From M0108 sp044228695 (GTDB lineage: Bacteria; Pseudomonadota; Gammaproteobacteria; Chromatiales; Chromatiaceae), in contig JBGAUK010000006.1 of assembly GCA_044228695.1 (NCBI GenBank), positions 18,343 through 82,342 on the forward strand: a DNA stretch of 64,000 nt, given 5' to 3'. A model generated the notes under the pieces. That model saw nothing but the letters and a program-made list of their open reading frames with translations. It made no database searches and had not been told where the DNA came from. The number at the start of each line of letters is the position of its first letter. Within the stretch, counting starts at the first letter, position 1. Below are positions 37,226-46,514 of the stretch, one piece after another. A program made the position numbers and the translations under genes.

Positions 37226-38407
37226 TTACTCTCCCTTGATATTGCGTTGCTGAATGAGGTCCGCGATCTCGCGCAAGGCGCCCTGACCACCGGGCCTGGT
37301 CAGTTGGATACGTGCAGCGCGGAGCACATCGGGATGCGCATCCGCGACCACCACGCCGCAGCCAACTTCGGAAAGACAGGCCAGGTCGTTGACGTCATTG
37401 CCCAGATAGACGACCCCCTCGCGCGGGATGCCCCGCACGCCAAGCCAAGCCTGGAGCACGGCCAATTTGTCATCAAGTCCATGCTGACAGGGTAGGCCGA
37501 GCTTGGCGCAACGGGCTTGGACAATCGGGTTTTGCTCGGTTGACAACACCAGCATCGGGATGCCGGCGTCCCGCAGCCGCGCCAAACCCCAGCCGTCGCC
37601 ACGGTCACACACCACCGACTCGCGTCCATCTTGATCGAGAATCACTCGGTTGTCCGTAAAGACCCCATCGAAATCCATGACCAAGGCCCGCACCGGATCA
37701 GGCAAACACGCAAGACGCTGCGCACCCAGTCGCTCGCGCATCAGCACCTCGGCCACCTGAAAATCCACCGGATCGTCGATTTCCAGGCAGCGCTCGGGCG
37801 GCATCACATAAAAGGTGGTCTTACCGAAAAAGCGATGACGCGCCTGCCGGAAACCTGCCGTGCGCATCGCATAGACGGCCCCGGTCTCGCGATACTGGGG
37901 CGGCCGGTCCTGACGCAACGGCCTGACCCGCTTGTTGTGGTTGATGCCAACCGCATCTCCATCGTCATTGATCTGCCAGAGGAAGTAGTGAAAAGGCGTC
38001 ACCGACAGCGCGGAATCCGCACCCGATTTGAATAGCACCTCAACCGTTCCATCGATGTCTTCCGCAAGGGTGAGCGGCGAGGTGCATTGCAGAAAGACGA
38101 GCACATCCGGCTCCACCTGCTCCGTCACACGTAGATGGTCAAGCGCGTGCAGGAGCGCGGATTCAGAGGATGCCGAGTCTCCACTCAACTCCGCCGGACG
38201 CCAAACGACCTCCGCACCGTACCGTTGGGACACCTGTCCGATCTCTGGGTCATCGGTGGAAACGATAACCCTAGCGATGCTCTGAGCGCTCTGTGCTTGC
38301 TCAATGGTATGGGCTATCAAGGGCATACCCGCAAGCATGCGGGTATTCTTGCGGGGAATGGCCTTGGAGCCGCCGCGCGCCGGAATAAACGCAAGGTTTT
38401 TTTTCAT
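37226..38407 (-). CDS. neuA: Fusion of CMP-nonulosonate synthetase and KdsC-like HAD phosphatase
   Basis: 393 residues from ATG at 38407. Residues 1-225 are a CMP-sialate synthetase-type cytidylyltransferase: FIPARGGSKAIPRKNTRML binds CTP, and RVIVSTDDPEIGQV and FLQCTSPLTLAEDIDG follow. Residues 242-385 are a HAD domain: nucleophile and acid/base Asp245 and Asp247 in VMDFDGVFTDNR, LVLSTEQN, Lys314, and GNDVND (Asp338 and Asp341). The HAD part resembles KdsC and the tail of animal CMAS. It could remove the 9-phosphate made by the synthase, so one protein would give both last steps. The HAD residues look intact. ATGA overlap with the upstream gene. Confidence 0.9.
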   Translation of the reverse strand: MKKNLAFIPARGGSKAIPRKNTRMLAGMPLIAHTIEQAQSAQSIARVIVSTDDPEIGQVSQRYGAEVVWRPAELSGDSASSESALLHALDHLRVTEQVEPDVLVFLQCTSPLTLAEDIDGTVEVLFKSGADSALSVTPFHYFLWQINDDGDAVGINHNKRVRPLRQDRPPQYRETGAVYAMRTAGFRQARHRFFGKTTFYVMPPERCLEIDDPVDFQVAEVLMRERLGAQRLACLPDPVRALVMDFDGVFTDNRVILDQDGRESVVCDRGDGWGLARLRDAGIPMLVLSTEQNPIVQARCAKLGLPCQHGLDDKLAVLQAWLGVRGIPREGVVYLGNDVNDLACLSEVGCGVVVADAHPDVLRAARIQLTRPGGQGALREIADLIQQRNIKGE

Positions 38408-39618
38408 ACAAAGCGACAACAAACCTTCTGTACTGTTACCTTCATCTTGTGCCATACACCTTTGCTCACAATTGATCTGAACTTCCGTAATATTCGAATG
38501 AAAAAATTTATTGACGTAAAGCGCTGCGATTTGTTACTTGAAAACAAAAAGGCTCTTCGCTTGTAAATAAGATCAGGGAGAGTGATTGAATTAAAAATCA
38601 ACACTGAGCTATCGACTCTGAGAGACTTCTGGCGTTTTATTAATTCAGGATTGGCTAAGAGTTTGTCATAAACGTCCGCATAGCGTTTCGCAAGAACACT
38701 ATCAGCCCAATACTTTTCTATCCACTCTCGGCTTGTTCGACCGATGTCCACTGCTGCGCTTGGTTGATCAAGTAAATAAGAAATTACCTCAAAAGTATCT
38801 TCCAGCCGGATATTTACGAAGGGAATAATATCTGACCCCGATATTTCTCGCATGACATACGATGCTCGACTATCTACAAAACATAGGACAGCTTTGCCAA
38901 GACTCAAACCCTCCAAGCCTGATAAATGATAGCTTCCAGTAATAAGTTCATCAATGACAATAAGCGACCTGGCCTTTTCTTGTAATAATAGATTCAAGGG
39001 TATCAGGTCAGAAGTCGGGGTAAAAAAATTCCTCTTCCCCTTCAACTCATTAAGCAATATCAATGTCTCTAAAGCACCCTTTGTGTTCCATCGGTCATCC
39101 CATGCACTGTTACTTGAAGTCGGGGCAAAAAAAACATCATATTTAACAGGCAAAGAACTTGGGCTGTAAAGGTTTGAGCCCTGTGGGATTATGTTGGGTA
39201 CAACATGAGCATTTGGATAAAATCGTTCTTGAAACTGAGCTACTACTAGAGATGGCATCTCGGAATTTAACAAACTATTAACTGAAACCTTCATTTCGTT
39301 AGCGATGAACGACGGATGACTATGGAATTGGCGGACAAATGCCTTGCCCCGCTTTTTTAATAAATTAAAGTCGATCGGATGAAAGTCTTTTGAATCTAAG
39401 TCAAGGTAATTGTGTAAATGAATGATGTCAGCCTTCATTGCCAGATCAAATGATTGCTCAAGGCTATCAGAAAAAACTATATCGTGGTCGTACAAGCCCC
39501 ACTTTTCCTTGTCTATCAAATTGACATGAATATCGGGGAGGGAGCGTAGTGCTTGCACAAGCCGAATAGGCGCCCCTGCCAATGGAGTTCTTGAAAAATG
39601 TAGGGCGCGCATTGTCAA
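38404..39618 (-). CDS. GT4-like glycosyltransferase
   Basis: 404 residues, AT-rich. ADIIHLHNYLDLDSKDF and SYHLSGLEGLSLGKAVLCF suggest a GT-B transferase in which the donor-side E-x7-E motif is weak. The end is basic (FFIRILRKFRSIVSKGVWHK), perhaps for membrane contact. Coupled by overlap to neuA and to the methyltransferase upstream. Family call is moderate. Confidence 0.65.
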   Translation of the reverse strand: MTMRALHFSRTPLAGAPIRLVQALRSLPDIHVNLIDKEKWGLYDHDIVFSDSLEQSFDLAMKADIIHLHNYLDLDSKDFHPIDFNLLKKRGKAFVRQFHSHPSFIANEMKVSVNSLLNSEMPSLVVAQFQERFYPNAHVVPNIIPQGSNLYSPSSLPVKYDVFFAPTSSNSAWDDRWNTKGALETLILLNELKGKRNFFTPTSDLIPLNLLLQEKARSLIVIDELITGSYHLSGLEGLSLGKAVLCFVDSRASYVMREISGSDIIPFVNIRLEDTFEVISYLLDQPSAAVDIGRTSREWIEKYWADSVLAKRYADVYDKLLANPELIKRQKSLRVDSSVLIFNSITLPDLIYKRRAFLFSSNKSQRFTSINFFIRILRKFRSIVSKGVWHKMKVTVQKVCCRFV

Positions 39619-40271
39619 ACCATTACTTGCTTTCTTCGCAATGAAACAAAAAAACGTTTAATTATGCTAAGGTCTTGAGTTTCGCTTTTAACCAAGTGAC
39701 CACTCATGCTCGGAATAGCGAAATCAGTCCACACGGAAAATGCGTAAGGGCGTTTGTCGATAAAATATAATTTTATATACTTGGCGCCCATTTCTTTCAA
39801 TTCTTGCAAGCTCCATACGGATTTATGTATTTCGTGCGGATTATTAAAAACTTCTTCTTGTGGCCAAAGTGAGCCTAAGGGTATACATACAATAAGCGCT
39901 TTATCACTTCTTTTTATCAAGACTTCGAGGGTTTTTTTTGCCGAGTCTTTTTCTATGTGTTCAATAATATCCCCCGCGATAATTACCTCGTAATTCGGTA
40001 TTCTTTCCGCCGCATGCTCCAAATTAGCATTAATGATATTATTATAAATATATTTATGATGCGGGCATATGTAATCCGAAAAAACCTCCATGCCATCAAT
40101 CCTGGTCTGCCAATCATTTTTAAAGTATCTGCCTTGAAATATATCGAGAAATTCTCTTGCTAGAAAGCCCCAGCGCCCAAAGCCACAACCAACATCCAAT
40201 AAGCTTGATGGTGCCAAAAAAATGAGCACATCGACTACATCAGATATATGTTCATATCGACTAGATGGCAT
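39615..40271 (-). CDS. SAM-dependent methyltransferase
   Basis: 218 residues. SLLDVGCGFGRWGFLAREF is motif I near residue 22; YEVIIAGDIIEHIEKDSA is the usual acidic motif. AT-rich, ATGA overlap with the glycosyltransferase downstream, and four bases from another methyltransferase upstream. Sugar O-methylation in the same glycan is likely. Confidence 0.8.
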   Translation of the reverse strand: MPSSRYEHISDVVDVLIFLAPSSLLDVGCGFGRWGFLAREFLDIFQGRYFKNDWQTRIDGMEVFSDYICPHHKYIYNNIINANLEHAAERIPNYEVIIAGDIIEHIEKDSAKKTLEVLIKRSDKALIVCIPLGSLWPQEEVFNNPHEIHKSVWSLQELKEMGAKYIKLYFIDKRPYAFSVWTDFAIPSMSGHLVKSETQDLSIIKRFFVSLRRKQVMV

Positions 40272-40275
40272 CTTA

Positions 40276-41025
40276 TTAACCTATTTTATACCCAAGAAAT
40301 CTAGCTAGCCCGTGCATCCTTTTCAATGGCCCTAACCATATCGGTATAAGATTACAAGGCCGAAGAAATATGCATGGCGCCCATCTCTTAAATCCATACC
40401 TATCAAGCTGAACACCTAGACTGTGATAAGAATATCGATTGATATGCATGCCTTTAGTCTCTTCAAAATCATCCGATGAGTCTTTGCATACTGACTTGCC
40501 GCCAGTAGTTAAAACGTCATCATCTTCTGGGTAAAATGGAGTGTGAATCACAAGTGTTCCTCCAGGTGCAAGCAATTGGAAAAGTTGTGGTAATAGTTTT
40601 CCAACCTCGGATCTGGGAATATGTTCTATTACATCGCACATGATGATGTGATCGAAAGTATCATCTTTTGGCCACCTATTTATGAAATCAGCGATATCGT
40701 CACAAATAAGAATATATCGGCATGAGGAAATGGGTTTTAGCGTAATGGATTTGGCGATATCTAAAGCATCGCTAGAAAAATCCACACCCACAACCTTGGC
40801 GGCCCCTTTAGCAATACAATATCTTATTGTTTCCCCGCGCCCAAAGCCAATATCTAGTATTTTTGAACCATTTATGGATAATGCGTCAATAAGTGCTTTT
40901 GCTTCGGGGTAAATGTCGTTGTTTTCCCAATACTCAATCCCGTAAACTCCATATTTTGTAGGCATGCCATTGGCATCCCGCTGCAAAAAATAATTTCTTG
41001 TATATTTTTCTTTGAGCCAGCCCAT
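40276..41025 (-). CDS. SAM-dependent methyltransferase (UbiG-like fold)
   Basis: 249 residues. KILDIGFGRGETIRYCIAKG, then VVGVDFSSDALDIA, FDHIIMCDVIEHIPRSEVG and LLAPGGTLVIHTPFYPED are in order. Second of two adjacent AT-rich methyltransferase genes; the two are not close copies. The gap 41026-41250 holds no recognised gene. Confidence 0.83.
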   Translation of the reverse strand: MGWLKEKYTRNYFLQRDANGMPTKYGVYGIEYWENNDIYPEAKALIDALSINGSKILDIGFGRGETIRYCIAKGAAKVVGVDFSSDALDIAKSITLKPISSCRYILICDDIADFINRWPKDDTFDHIIMCDVIEHIPRSEVGKLLPQLFQLLAPGGTLVIHTPFYPEDDDVLTTGGKSVCKDSSDDFEETKGMHINRYSYHSLGVQLDRYGFKRWAPCIFLRPCNLIPIWLGPLKRMHGLARFLGYKIG

Positions 41026-41250
41026 TTTTTTGCCCTATAATGAATAGTTTATCTTGTTTTTCCGGGAAACCCGGCTCTGCTGGGGAAATAATAACAGCTT
41101 GGCAGGTGCAGCAGTCGAGAATTCAATGCTCCACTGCCGGCAGTAAAATTCGGGCCATGCAGGGCGAGGACGGCATCTGCACTTCGTGATCGGAAACACG
41201 CCGGCGTTGTGACTGATTTCGGCCTTGTGGCCGGTCATTACCGATTGCGC

Positions 41251-42603
41251 TCAAACCGCTTTGGTGGGCAAGCAATCGAAAGCACCTAGTTCTCCCGGGA
41301 GATGGTTGCACACAGTCACATCCCAGTCCAGTTTTTGTAGTACTACTCCTTGTCGCGCAGTGTTGAATGGGCGTGATGAAAATGATCCTGAATCGTATAC
41401 AGAGAAATAAATATCAGTCATCAAGTCAATTAATCCCCTTCCTAATGCGAATACAGAGACATGCATCTCATATTCACCGACATTAAGTACTTGTGATGGG
41501 ATTGAAACACGAGCAGTACCTACATGTGGTGAAGAAAGCAGAGATTTATCGTCAATATTGTCTGAATCTATGCGCGCGGTATCAATATTAGTAGATGTAA
41601 ATATCGGGAGGCCAAGCATCGTCCGCACCTGAAATGCTAAATATGCTCCCTCAATGGGTGAATTGATATTGTACTGTATATCTACGGTTAATGGATTATT
41701 TAGGTCGAATATACATTTTGAGATACCATCCTGGGATAGTCTGACTTTTGATATGTCTATCATTGAAACCTTTTTGTTTGAATCTCTAAGGTAATAACCA
41801 CTTGAATCCCCTGTTGTGGTTAATAGGCTGCTTAAATAATTATCTATAACAATTTTAATATGACCCTGTCTTGAAATTTGGCCGGCGGTGAATTGAATGC
41901 CTGTCGTACAAAGCTTGCTTATTGCTTCGATATTGTGGCTTACAAAAAGAACATTTTTTCCTTTCGATGCTACATCTCCCATTTTACCTAGGCATTTTTT
42001 TTGAAATCCGATGTCGCCAACAGCTAGAACCTCATCCACAATCAGAATCTCCGGCTCCAAATGCGCCGCGACGGCAAAGGCCAGCCGCACATACATCCCG
42101 GAGGAATAGCGCTTGACGGGCGTATCCATAAACTGCTCGATCTCGGCAAAGTCGATGATCTCGTCGAGCTTGCGGTCGATCTCGGCCTTCTTCATGCCGA
42201 GGATGGCGCCGTTGAGATAGATGTTCTCGCGCCCGGTGAGCTCGGGATGGAAGCCGGTGCCGACCTCCAGCAAGCTGCCGACGCGGCCCTTGATCTTGAC
42301 CTGGCCGCTGGTGGGGGCGGTGATGCGCGACAGGATTTTGAGCAGGGTGCTCTTGCCGGCGCCGTTGCGGCCGATGATGCCAAGGATCTCGCCCTCGCGG
42401 ACCTGGAAGCTGACGTCGCGCAGGGCCCACAGCTCGCCGCCGACGCGGTTGCCGTGGTCGGTCTCGCCGATCTTGAGCAGGGGGTCGGGCCGGCCGCGGG
42501 CCTTGGCCCACCAGCGGTTGAGGTCCTCGCGCAGGGTGCCGCCGCCGATGAGGCCGAGGCGGTAGTACTTGCTGAGGTTTTCGACTTGGATGACGACGGA
42601 CAT
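41251..42603 (-). CDS. wzt: Polysaccharide ABC exporter ATPase Wzt, mosaic gene
   Basis: 450 residues. The ATPase domain starts MSVVIQVENLSKYYRLGLIG, with Walker A GRNGAGKSTLLK, ABC signature YSSGMYVRLAFAVA and Walker B EILIVDEVLAVGD. From about residue 255 a beta-rich Wzt_C-type domain follows, which in the family recognises the terminal modification of the glycan. Codons for residues 1 to about 185 are strongly GC-rich; from about 42050 downward they become AT-rich. The gene looks assembled from two sources. Its permease partner, Wzm, is at 54538-55401, 12 kb away. Confidence 0.9.
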   Translation of the reverse strand: MSVVIQVENLSKYYRLGLIGGGTLREDLNRWWAKARGRPDPLLKIGETDHGNRVGGELWALRDVSFQVREGEILGIIGRNGAGKSTLLKILSRITAPTSGQVKIKGRVGSLLEVGTGFHPELTGRENIYLNGAILGMKKAEIDRKLDEIIDFAEIEQFMDTPVKRYSSGMYVRLAFAVAAHLEPEILIVDEVLAVGDIGFQKKCLGKMGDVASKGKNVLFVSHNIEAISKLCTTGIQFTAGQISRQGHIKIVIDNYLSSLLTTTGDSSGYYLRDSNKKVSMIDISKVRLSQDGISKCIFDLNNPLTVDIQYNINSPIEGAYLAFQVRTMLGLPIFTSTNIDTARIDSDNIDDKSLLSSPHVGTARVSIPSQVLNVGEYEMHVSVFALGRGLIDLMTDIYFSVYDSGSFSSRPFNTARQGVVLQKLDWDVTVCNHLPGELGAFDCLPTKAV

Positions 42604-42829
42604 GGGTTCGGGGTTCGGGGTTCGTAGGTTTGATGCGGGGTTTCATCGGTTGATCGATGCGGTAGCGCCTTGGCAAGTTGCTCGGTGGCCGCGGCACTCA
42701 GCGCAATCTTATCCCCCAGGATTATCGATGTCGTCATCGCATCGTGCGCCCCAGTGTTGGCAACATCGTGGGCGGCGCAGAGGATCTCCCGGTGGATGAT
42801 GGAGGGCGTGGTTTCGAGGACGCGGGGTT

Positions 42830-43070
42830 TCATGGAGCCAGTGCATTTTGGATTGACGCGATCAGTCGGCGGGCATCGCTGATGTCTTGTCAATTGAGCA
42901 TGACTCGAGAAGGCATTGCCCTGCGCCAAATGCAACGCGCTGACGGCATGAAAAGCGGCATAGTAGGCCCGCGACGCCGCATCGTTGGGAAGCCCTTCGG
43001 CAAGCAATAGGTTGGCGGCTCGCAGTTTCGCCTCCGCCGCCGCAAGCAGCGCATCACACTCGGGCGTCAC
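42830..43070 (-). pseudogene. HEPN-domain toxin gene with internal deletion
   Basis: From ATG at 43070 the frame gives a clear HEPN N-terminus: AAAEAKLRAANLLLAEGLPN and ASRAYYAAFHAVSALHLAQG. After SSHAQL the frame breaks near 42890, and the end DISDARRLIASIQNALAP-stop is found one frame away, closing at 42830. About 45 residues, including the region that should carry the RX4-6H nuclease motif, are missing. It follows the MNT gene with an ATGA overlap, as in HepT-MntA pairs. Confidence 0.7.
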
Positions 43071-43405
43071 AGGCGCACCGCCTCGCGGGCGATGTTGATG
43101 GCCAGCGGATAGCCTTGCTGGCGCTGCCAGTCGTCCTGGGTGTGCAGGAGCGTCGTTACCAGGGCATCATGGCGGTCGAGCATTTCGACTTGCAGGTCGA
43201 GTACCCGGTCGCGCAGTTCGTTTGCATCGTGGTCGACCAAAATCAGGAGGTCATAATCGGAGTCTGGACGCGCTTCGCCTCGCGCACGCGAGCCGAACAA
43301 CCAGAGTTCGCGCAAATGAGCACCCAGAGCTTGCTTCAGTCGGGTCGCAAAGTCGACAACGACCGGATCGGCGGTAACTTGCATGGGGTATGAAGAGATT
43401 TGCAT
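43067..43405 (-). CDS. MNT-type nucleotidyltransferase antitoxin
   Basis: About 112 residues (or 105 from the ATG at 43384). The minimal nucleotidyltransferase motif GSRARGEARPDSDYDLLI is intact near residue 38. In HEPN-MNT modules this protein AMPylates and silences the HEPN ribonuclease. The partner directly downstream is deleted, so the antitoxin is orphaned. The module sits between two copies of wzt. Confidence 0.85.
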   Translation of the reverse strand: MQISSYPMQVTADPVVVDFATRLKQALGAHLRELWLFGSRARGEARPDSDYDLLILVDHDANELRDRVLDLQVEMLDRHDALVTTLLHTQDDWQRQQGYPLAINIAREAVRL

Positions 43406-43469
43406 GTTGTTTGCTGGAGCCAACAAAGCAGCGTCGAGGTGCCGGCTGTACGGGCGGTAAGCTCCCATG

Positions 43470-43895
43470 CTACATCACTGCGGCTGAAGACGTGGATGCC
43501 CGGGCTCGCTGAAGCCGTGACTGAGGGTACTTCTTCTGAAACGCCGTATCTCCGACCGCCAGCAGGCTGCCGACGCGCCCTTTGAACTTAATTTGGCCGC
43601 GGGTGGGGGCGGTGATGCGTGACAGAATCTTGAGCAGGGTGCTGTTGCCGGCGCCGTTGCGGCCGATGATGCCGAGGATCTCGCCCGAGCGGACCTCTGG
43701 AAGCTGACGTCGCGCAGGGCCCAGAGTTCGCCGCCGACGCGGTTGCCGTGGTCGGTATCGCCGATCTTGAGCAGGGGGTCGGGCCGGTTGCGGGCCTTGG
43801 CCCACCAGTCCGAGGTCCTCGCGCAGGGTGCCGCCGCCGATGAGACCGAGGCGGTAGTATTTGCTGAGGTTTTCGACTTGGATGACGACGGACAT
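43470..43895 (-). pseudogene. Second wzt copy, decayed
   Basis: The first 28 residues are identical to Wzt (MSVVIQVENLSKYYRLGLIG onward). The frame then slips (the Wzt-like reading DPLLKIGDTDHGNRVGGELW continues in another frame) and slips back before LGIIGRNGAGNSTLLK. The Walker A lysine is replaced by Asn (AAG to AAC). After VGSLLAVGD the sequence jumps to FQKKYPQ, skipping the signature and Walker B, and then ends. No product could bind and hydrolyse ATP. Confidence 0.88.
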
Positions 43896-43937
43896 GGGGG
43901 TGGCGGTCGGGGTTGCGAGCTGTGAAGTGACCTGGGC

Positions 43938-45002
43938 CTAGGGCAGCCAGTCAAAGAGGGCGCGGTTATCGCGCACCCAGTGAATGAGTTGGTGGACACC
44001 TGCCCGGACCGTGATGTGGGGCCGCCAGTCGAGCAGGCGATTGGCCTTGTCTAGGTTGCAGACGAAGACGGGCTGGTCGCCGGGGCGCCAGTCGCTCCAG
44101 CGTAGCGGAATCTGTATCCCGAGTTCGCTTTCCAGATAGCTCAGTAGTTCCAGCAGGGATAGGGTGTTGCCCGGCCCACCGCCGATGTTGAAGGCTTGGC
44201 CGCTGGCTTGGTCCCGGTGGCGATAGGCCGCTGCGTAGGCGCGGGCCAGGTCGTCCACCTGCAAGACGTCGCGGATCTGTTTACCGTCGCCGTAGAGGGT
44301 GATCGGCTTGCCCAGGACGGCGGCGATGGTGAACCAGGCGACCCAGCCCTGATCCTCGATGCCGAACTGGCGGGTGCCGTAGATGCAGGACTGGCGGAAG
44401 CTTGTCGTTTTGAGCCCGTAGATGCGGGAGTAGTCGAGGGTGTATTGATCGGCCGTGCCCTTGGAACAGCCGTAGGGGGAATGGAAGTCTAAGGGTTGCC
44501 GCTCGTCCACGCCGCCGGGCAGGTCGGCGTATTCGTAGCGGCCGTTGCGCTCGACCACGCCCCTCTCGGCCATCTTGCCGTACACCTTGTTGGTGGAGGC
44601 GGTGATGATGAAGCTGTCCGGGCTGAACCGGCGCACCGCTTCCAGCAGGTTGAAGGTGCCGAGGGCGTTGATCTCGAAGTCTTCGCGCGGGTCGGTCACC
44701 GAGGTGGTGACGGCGACTTGGGCGGCCAGGTGCAGCACCAGGTCGGGCTGGTGGTCGGCGAGGATGCGGTCCACCGCCGCCGGGTCGCGGATGTCGGCCC
44801 GTTCAAAGCGCAGGTCGATCTGCTCGCGCAACCAGTTCAGATTGTCCTCGGTGCCGCGCCGGGACAGGTTGTCCAGAATGGCGATGTCCCAGCCTTGTTC
44901 CGCGAAATAGCGCGCCGAGTTGACGCCGATGAAGCCGGCGCCTCCGGTGATGAGGATGCTTGGCTTCCGGTGGCCGGGGCGGGGGGCTGATGCGTTGCTC
45001 AT
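43938..45002 (-). CDS. NAD-dependent sugar epimerase, CDP-paratose 2-epimerase-like
   Basis: 354 residues, extended SDR. SILITGGAGFIGVNSARYF binds NAD, ITASTNKVYGKMAERGV carries the catalytic Thr region, and SPYGCSKGTADQYTLDY gives Tyr-x3-Lys. FRQSCIYGTRQFGIEDQGWV is a feature of the TyvE (CDP-tyvelose/paratose 2-epimerase) group, which makes CDP-tyvelose from CDP-paratose. The other genes of a CDP-dideoxyhexose pathway are not in the window, so the substrate remains open. Confidence 0.8.
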   Translation of the reverse strand: MSNASAPRPGHRKPSILITGGAGFIGVNSARYFAEQGWDIAILDNLSRRGTEDNLNWLREQIDLRFERADIRDPAAVDRILADHQPDLVLHLAAQVAVTTSVTDPREDFEINALGTFNLLEAVRRFSPDSFIITASTNKVYGKMAERGVVERNGRYEYADLPGGVDERQPLDFHSPYGCSKGTADQYTLDYSRIYGLKTTSFRQSCIYGTRQFGIEDQGWVAWFTIAAVLGKPITLYGDGKQIRDVLQVDDLARAYAAAYRHRDQASGQAFNIGGGPGNTLSLLELLSYLESELGIQIPLRWSDWRPGDQPVFVCNLDKANRLLDWRPHITVRAGVHQLIHWVRDNRALFDWLP

Positions 45003-45008
45003 GAGGGT

Positions 45009-46205
45009 TTAGGTGACTAGGGCCAGGTGGGGAAAGGTGTGATGGAAGGCTTGCCAGAAGACGGCTTCCGCTTCTGCTTGGTTATAGCTTTGGGCGACGC
45101 GCCGACGCGCGCCGTCGGCCAGGCGTTGACGGTCCGGCCGGTCGGCGACGAGCCGGGTGAGGGCGGCCGCCATCTCGGCCGCGGCAAAGCCGACGGTGAC
45201 GCCGGTCTCGCCGGGGATGACGAATTCCTCGGGGCCGCCGCAGCGGGTGGCGACGACCGGACAGCCGCAGGCCATGGCTTCCAGCGCGGCGATGCACAAG
45301 CCCTCTTGGTGGGAGGGCAGGGCGAAGATGTCCAGGGTTTGCAGTTGATCACGCAACTCGGCGCGGGGGAGATAGCCGGTGAAGGTCACTGCCTCACTGA
45401 GCCCGAGGGCCTGGATCCGAGCGGCCAGCGCGGGGGTGGACTGGCTGCCGATCAGCAGGGCGGTGAGCCGGGCGCCGGTCTGATTGGCTTGGGCCAGGGC
45501 GGCGAGCAGCAGGTCCAGATTTTTGCGGGGGTCGTCCAGCCGGCCGGAGAAGCCGATGCGTCCTGGCACTAGCGCCGCGGGCCGGGGCGTGAAGAAGTGG
45601 GTGTCCACCGGCATGGGGAGGACGGCGGCGGTGACCGGGGCGCCGGCGATGTGGTCCAGGGCCCGGCGGGTGTAATCGCTCAGGGCCAGGATGGTGCCTG
45701 ATCGGAGTATCCGTCGTTCCTGGCGGCGCAGCACGGGGCCATTGACCAGGCGGTCGAGCAGCTGGCGTGGCCAGGGGAAACGCGCGACCCGATCTTTGCG
45801 ATCCGCGTCCCAGCCGGTAGCCACCCAGGCCAAGAAGGGTTGCCGGGTCAGCACATAGGGCATGGCCGCCAGGGCATTGCCGCCCACGGTGACTTGGGCG
45901 GCGCAGGTGGCCAGCACCTTGCGCCAGGCGGCCGTGGGCCAGTAGTGGGTGAATTCGAGCTCGGGCAGCCAGGCGCCGATGGCGTGGCTTTCACAGTCGT
46001 CCAGGGCTTGACGCCGTTCTGATCCGACGCGCTGGCGCCCCAGGCGGTAACTGGGTACGGAGAGCTGGGGCGAGAGGCTGTAAGGTTCGTAATGCGCCAA
46101 GACGGGCTCGTAGCCGCGGTCCCGCAGCGTGGCGACGACGAAGCGGGTCATGGTCGGCACGCCCCCGCTGATGGGGGTGATGGTGGAGATCAGAACGCGG
46201 GGCAT
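45009..46205 (-). CDS. GT4-family glycosyltransferase
   Basis: 398 residues from ATG at 46205 (MPRVLISTITPISGGVPTMT). The donor domain has GRIGFSGRLDDPRKNLDLLL and HQEGLCIAALEAMACGCPVV. The frame upstream of 46205 is a shadow without family similarity. Six bases before the epimerase gene; both probably belong to one transcript. Confidence 0.88.
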   Translation of the reverse strand: MPRVLISTITPISGGVPTMTRFVVATLRDRGYEPVLAHYEPYSLSPQLSVPSYRLGRQRVGSERRQALDDCESHAIGAWLPELEFTHYWPTAAWRKVLATCAAQVTVGGNALAAMPYVLTRQPFLAWVATGWDADRKDRVARFPWPRQLLDRLVNGPVLRRQERRILRSGTILALSDYTRRALDHIAGAPVTAAVLPMPVDTHFFTPRPAALVPGRIGFSGRLDDPRKNLDLLLAALAQANQTGARLTALLIGSQSTPALAARIQALGLSEAVTFTGYLPRAELRDQLQTLDIFALPSHQEGLCIAALEAMACGCPVVATRCGGPEEFVIPGETGVTVGFAAAEMAAALTRLVADRPDRQRLADGARRRVAQSYNQAEAEAVFWQAFHHTFPHLALVT

Positions 46206-46514
46206 GATCCGGGGGATTGTACGCTGATGAGGGGTGCTGTGCGGTCGATTGGACCCCGGGTGCTGATGATCTTTCGCGCCATCGCTGGGGCGAAGCCGGG
46301 CTGGCGGCCCATGCGGGCGGCGCAGGCCTGTTCGCAGCGGTGCACCAAGGGGCCTTTGGGAGAAATCCAGCCGGTGTTGATGCACTCGGCGAGGATTGCG
46401 GCTCGTTATCGTCCCGCGGGGGTGCGTTGACGAGGATGAAATCGGCGCAACTTACCGGGCGCATTGATTATTGAGAAGGACATGGGGGGAAGAATGCCTG
46501 ACACCTAACGCCTG
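46206..46514. other. Gene-free stretch at the end of the main glycan cluster
   Basis: Open frames here overlap each other on both strands and none resembles a protein family. Possibly the upstream promoter region of the minus-strand transcript. Confidence 0.4.

Noticed and set aside
42192..42829. HEPN frame continuing into wzt
   Set aside because: After the deletion point the frame only runs through wzt in a wrong phase; the true HEPN end lies in another frame at 42830.
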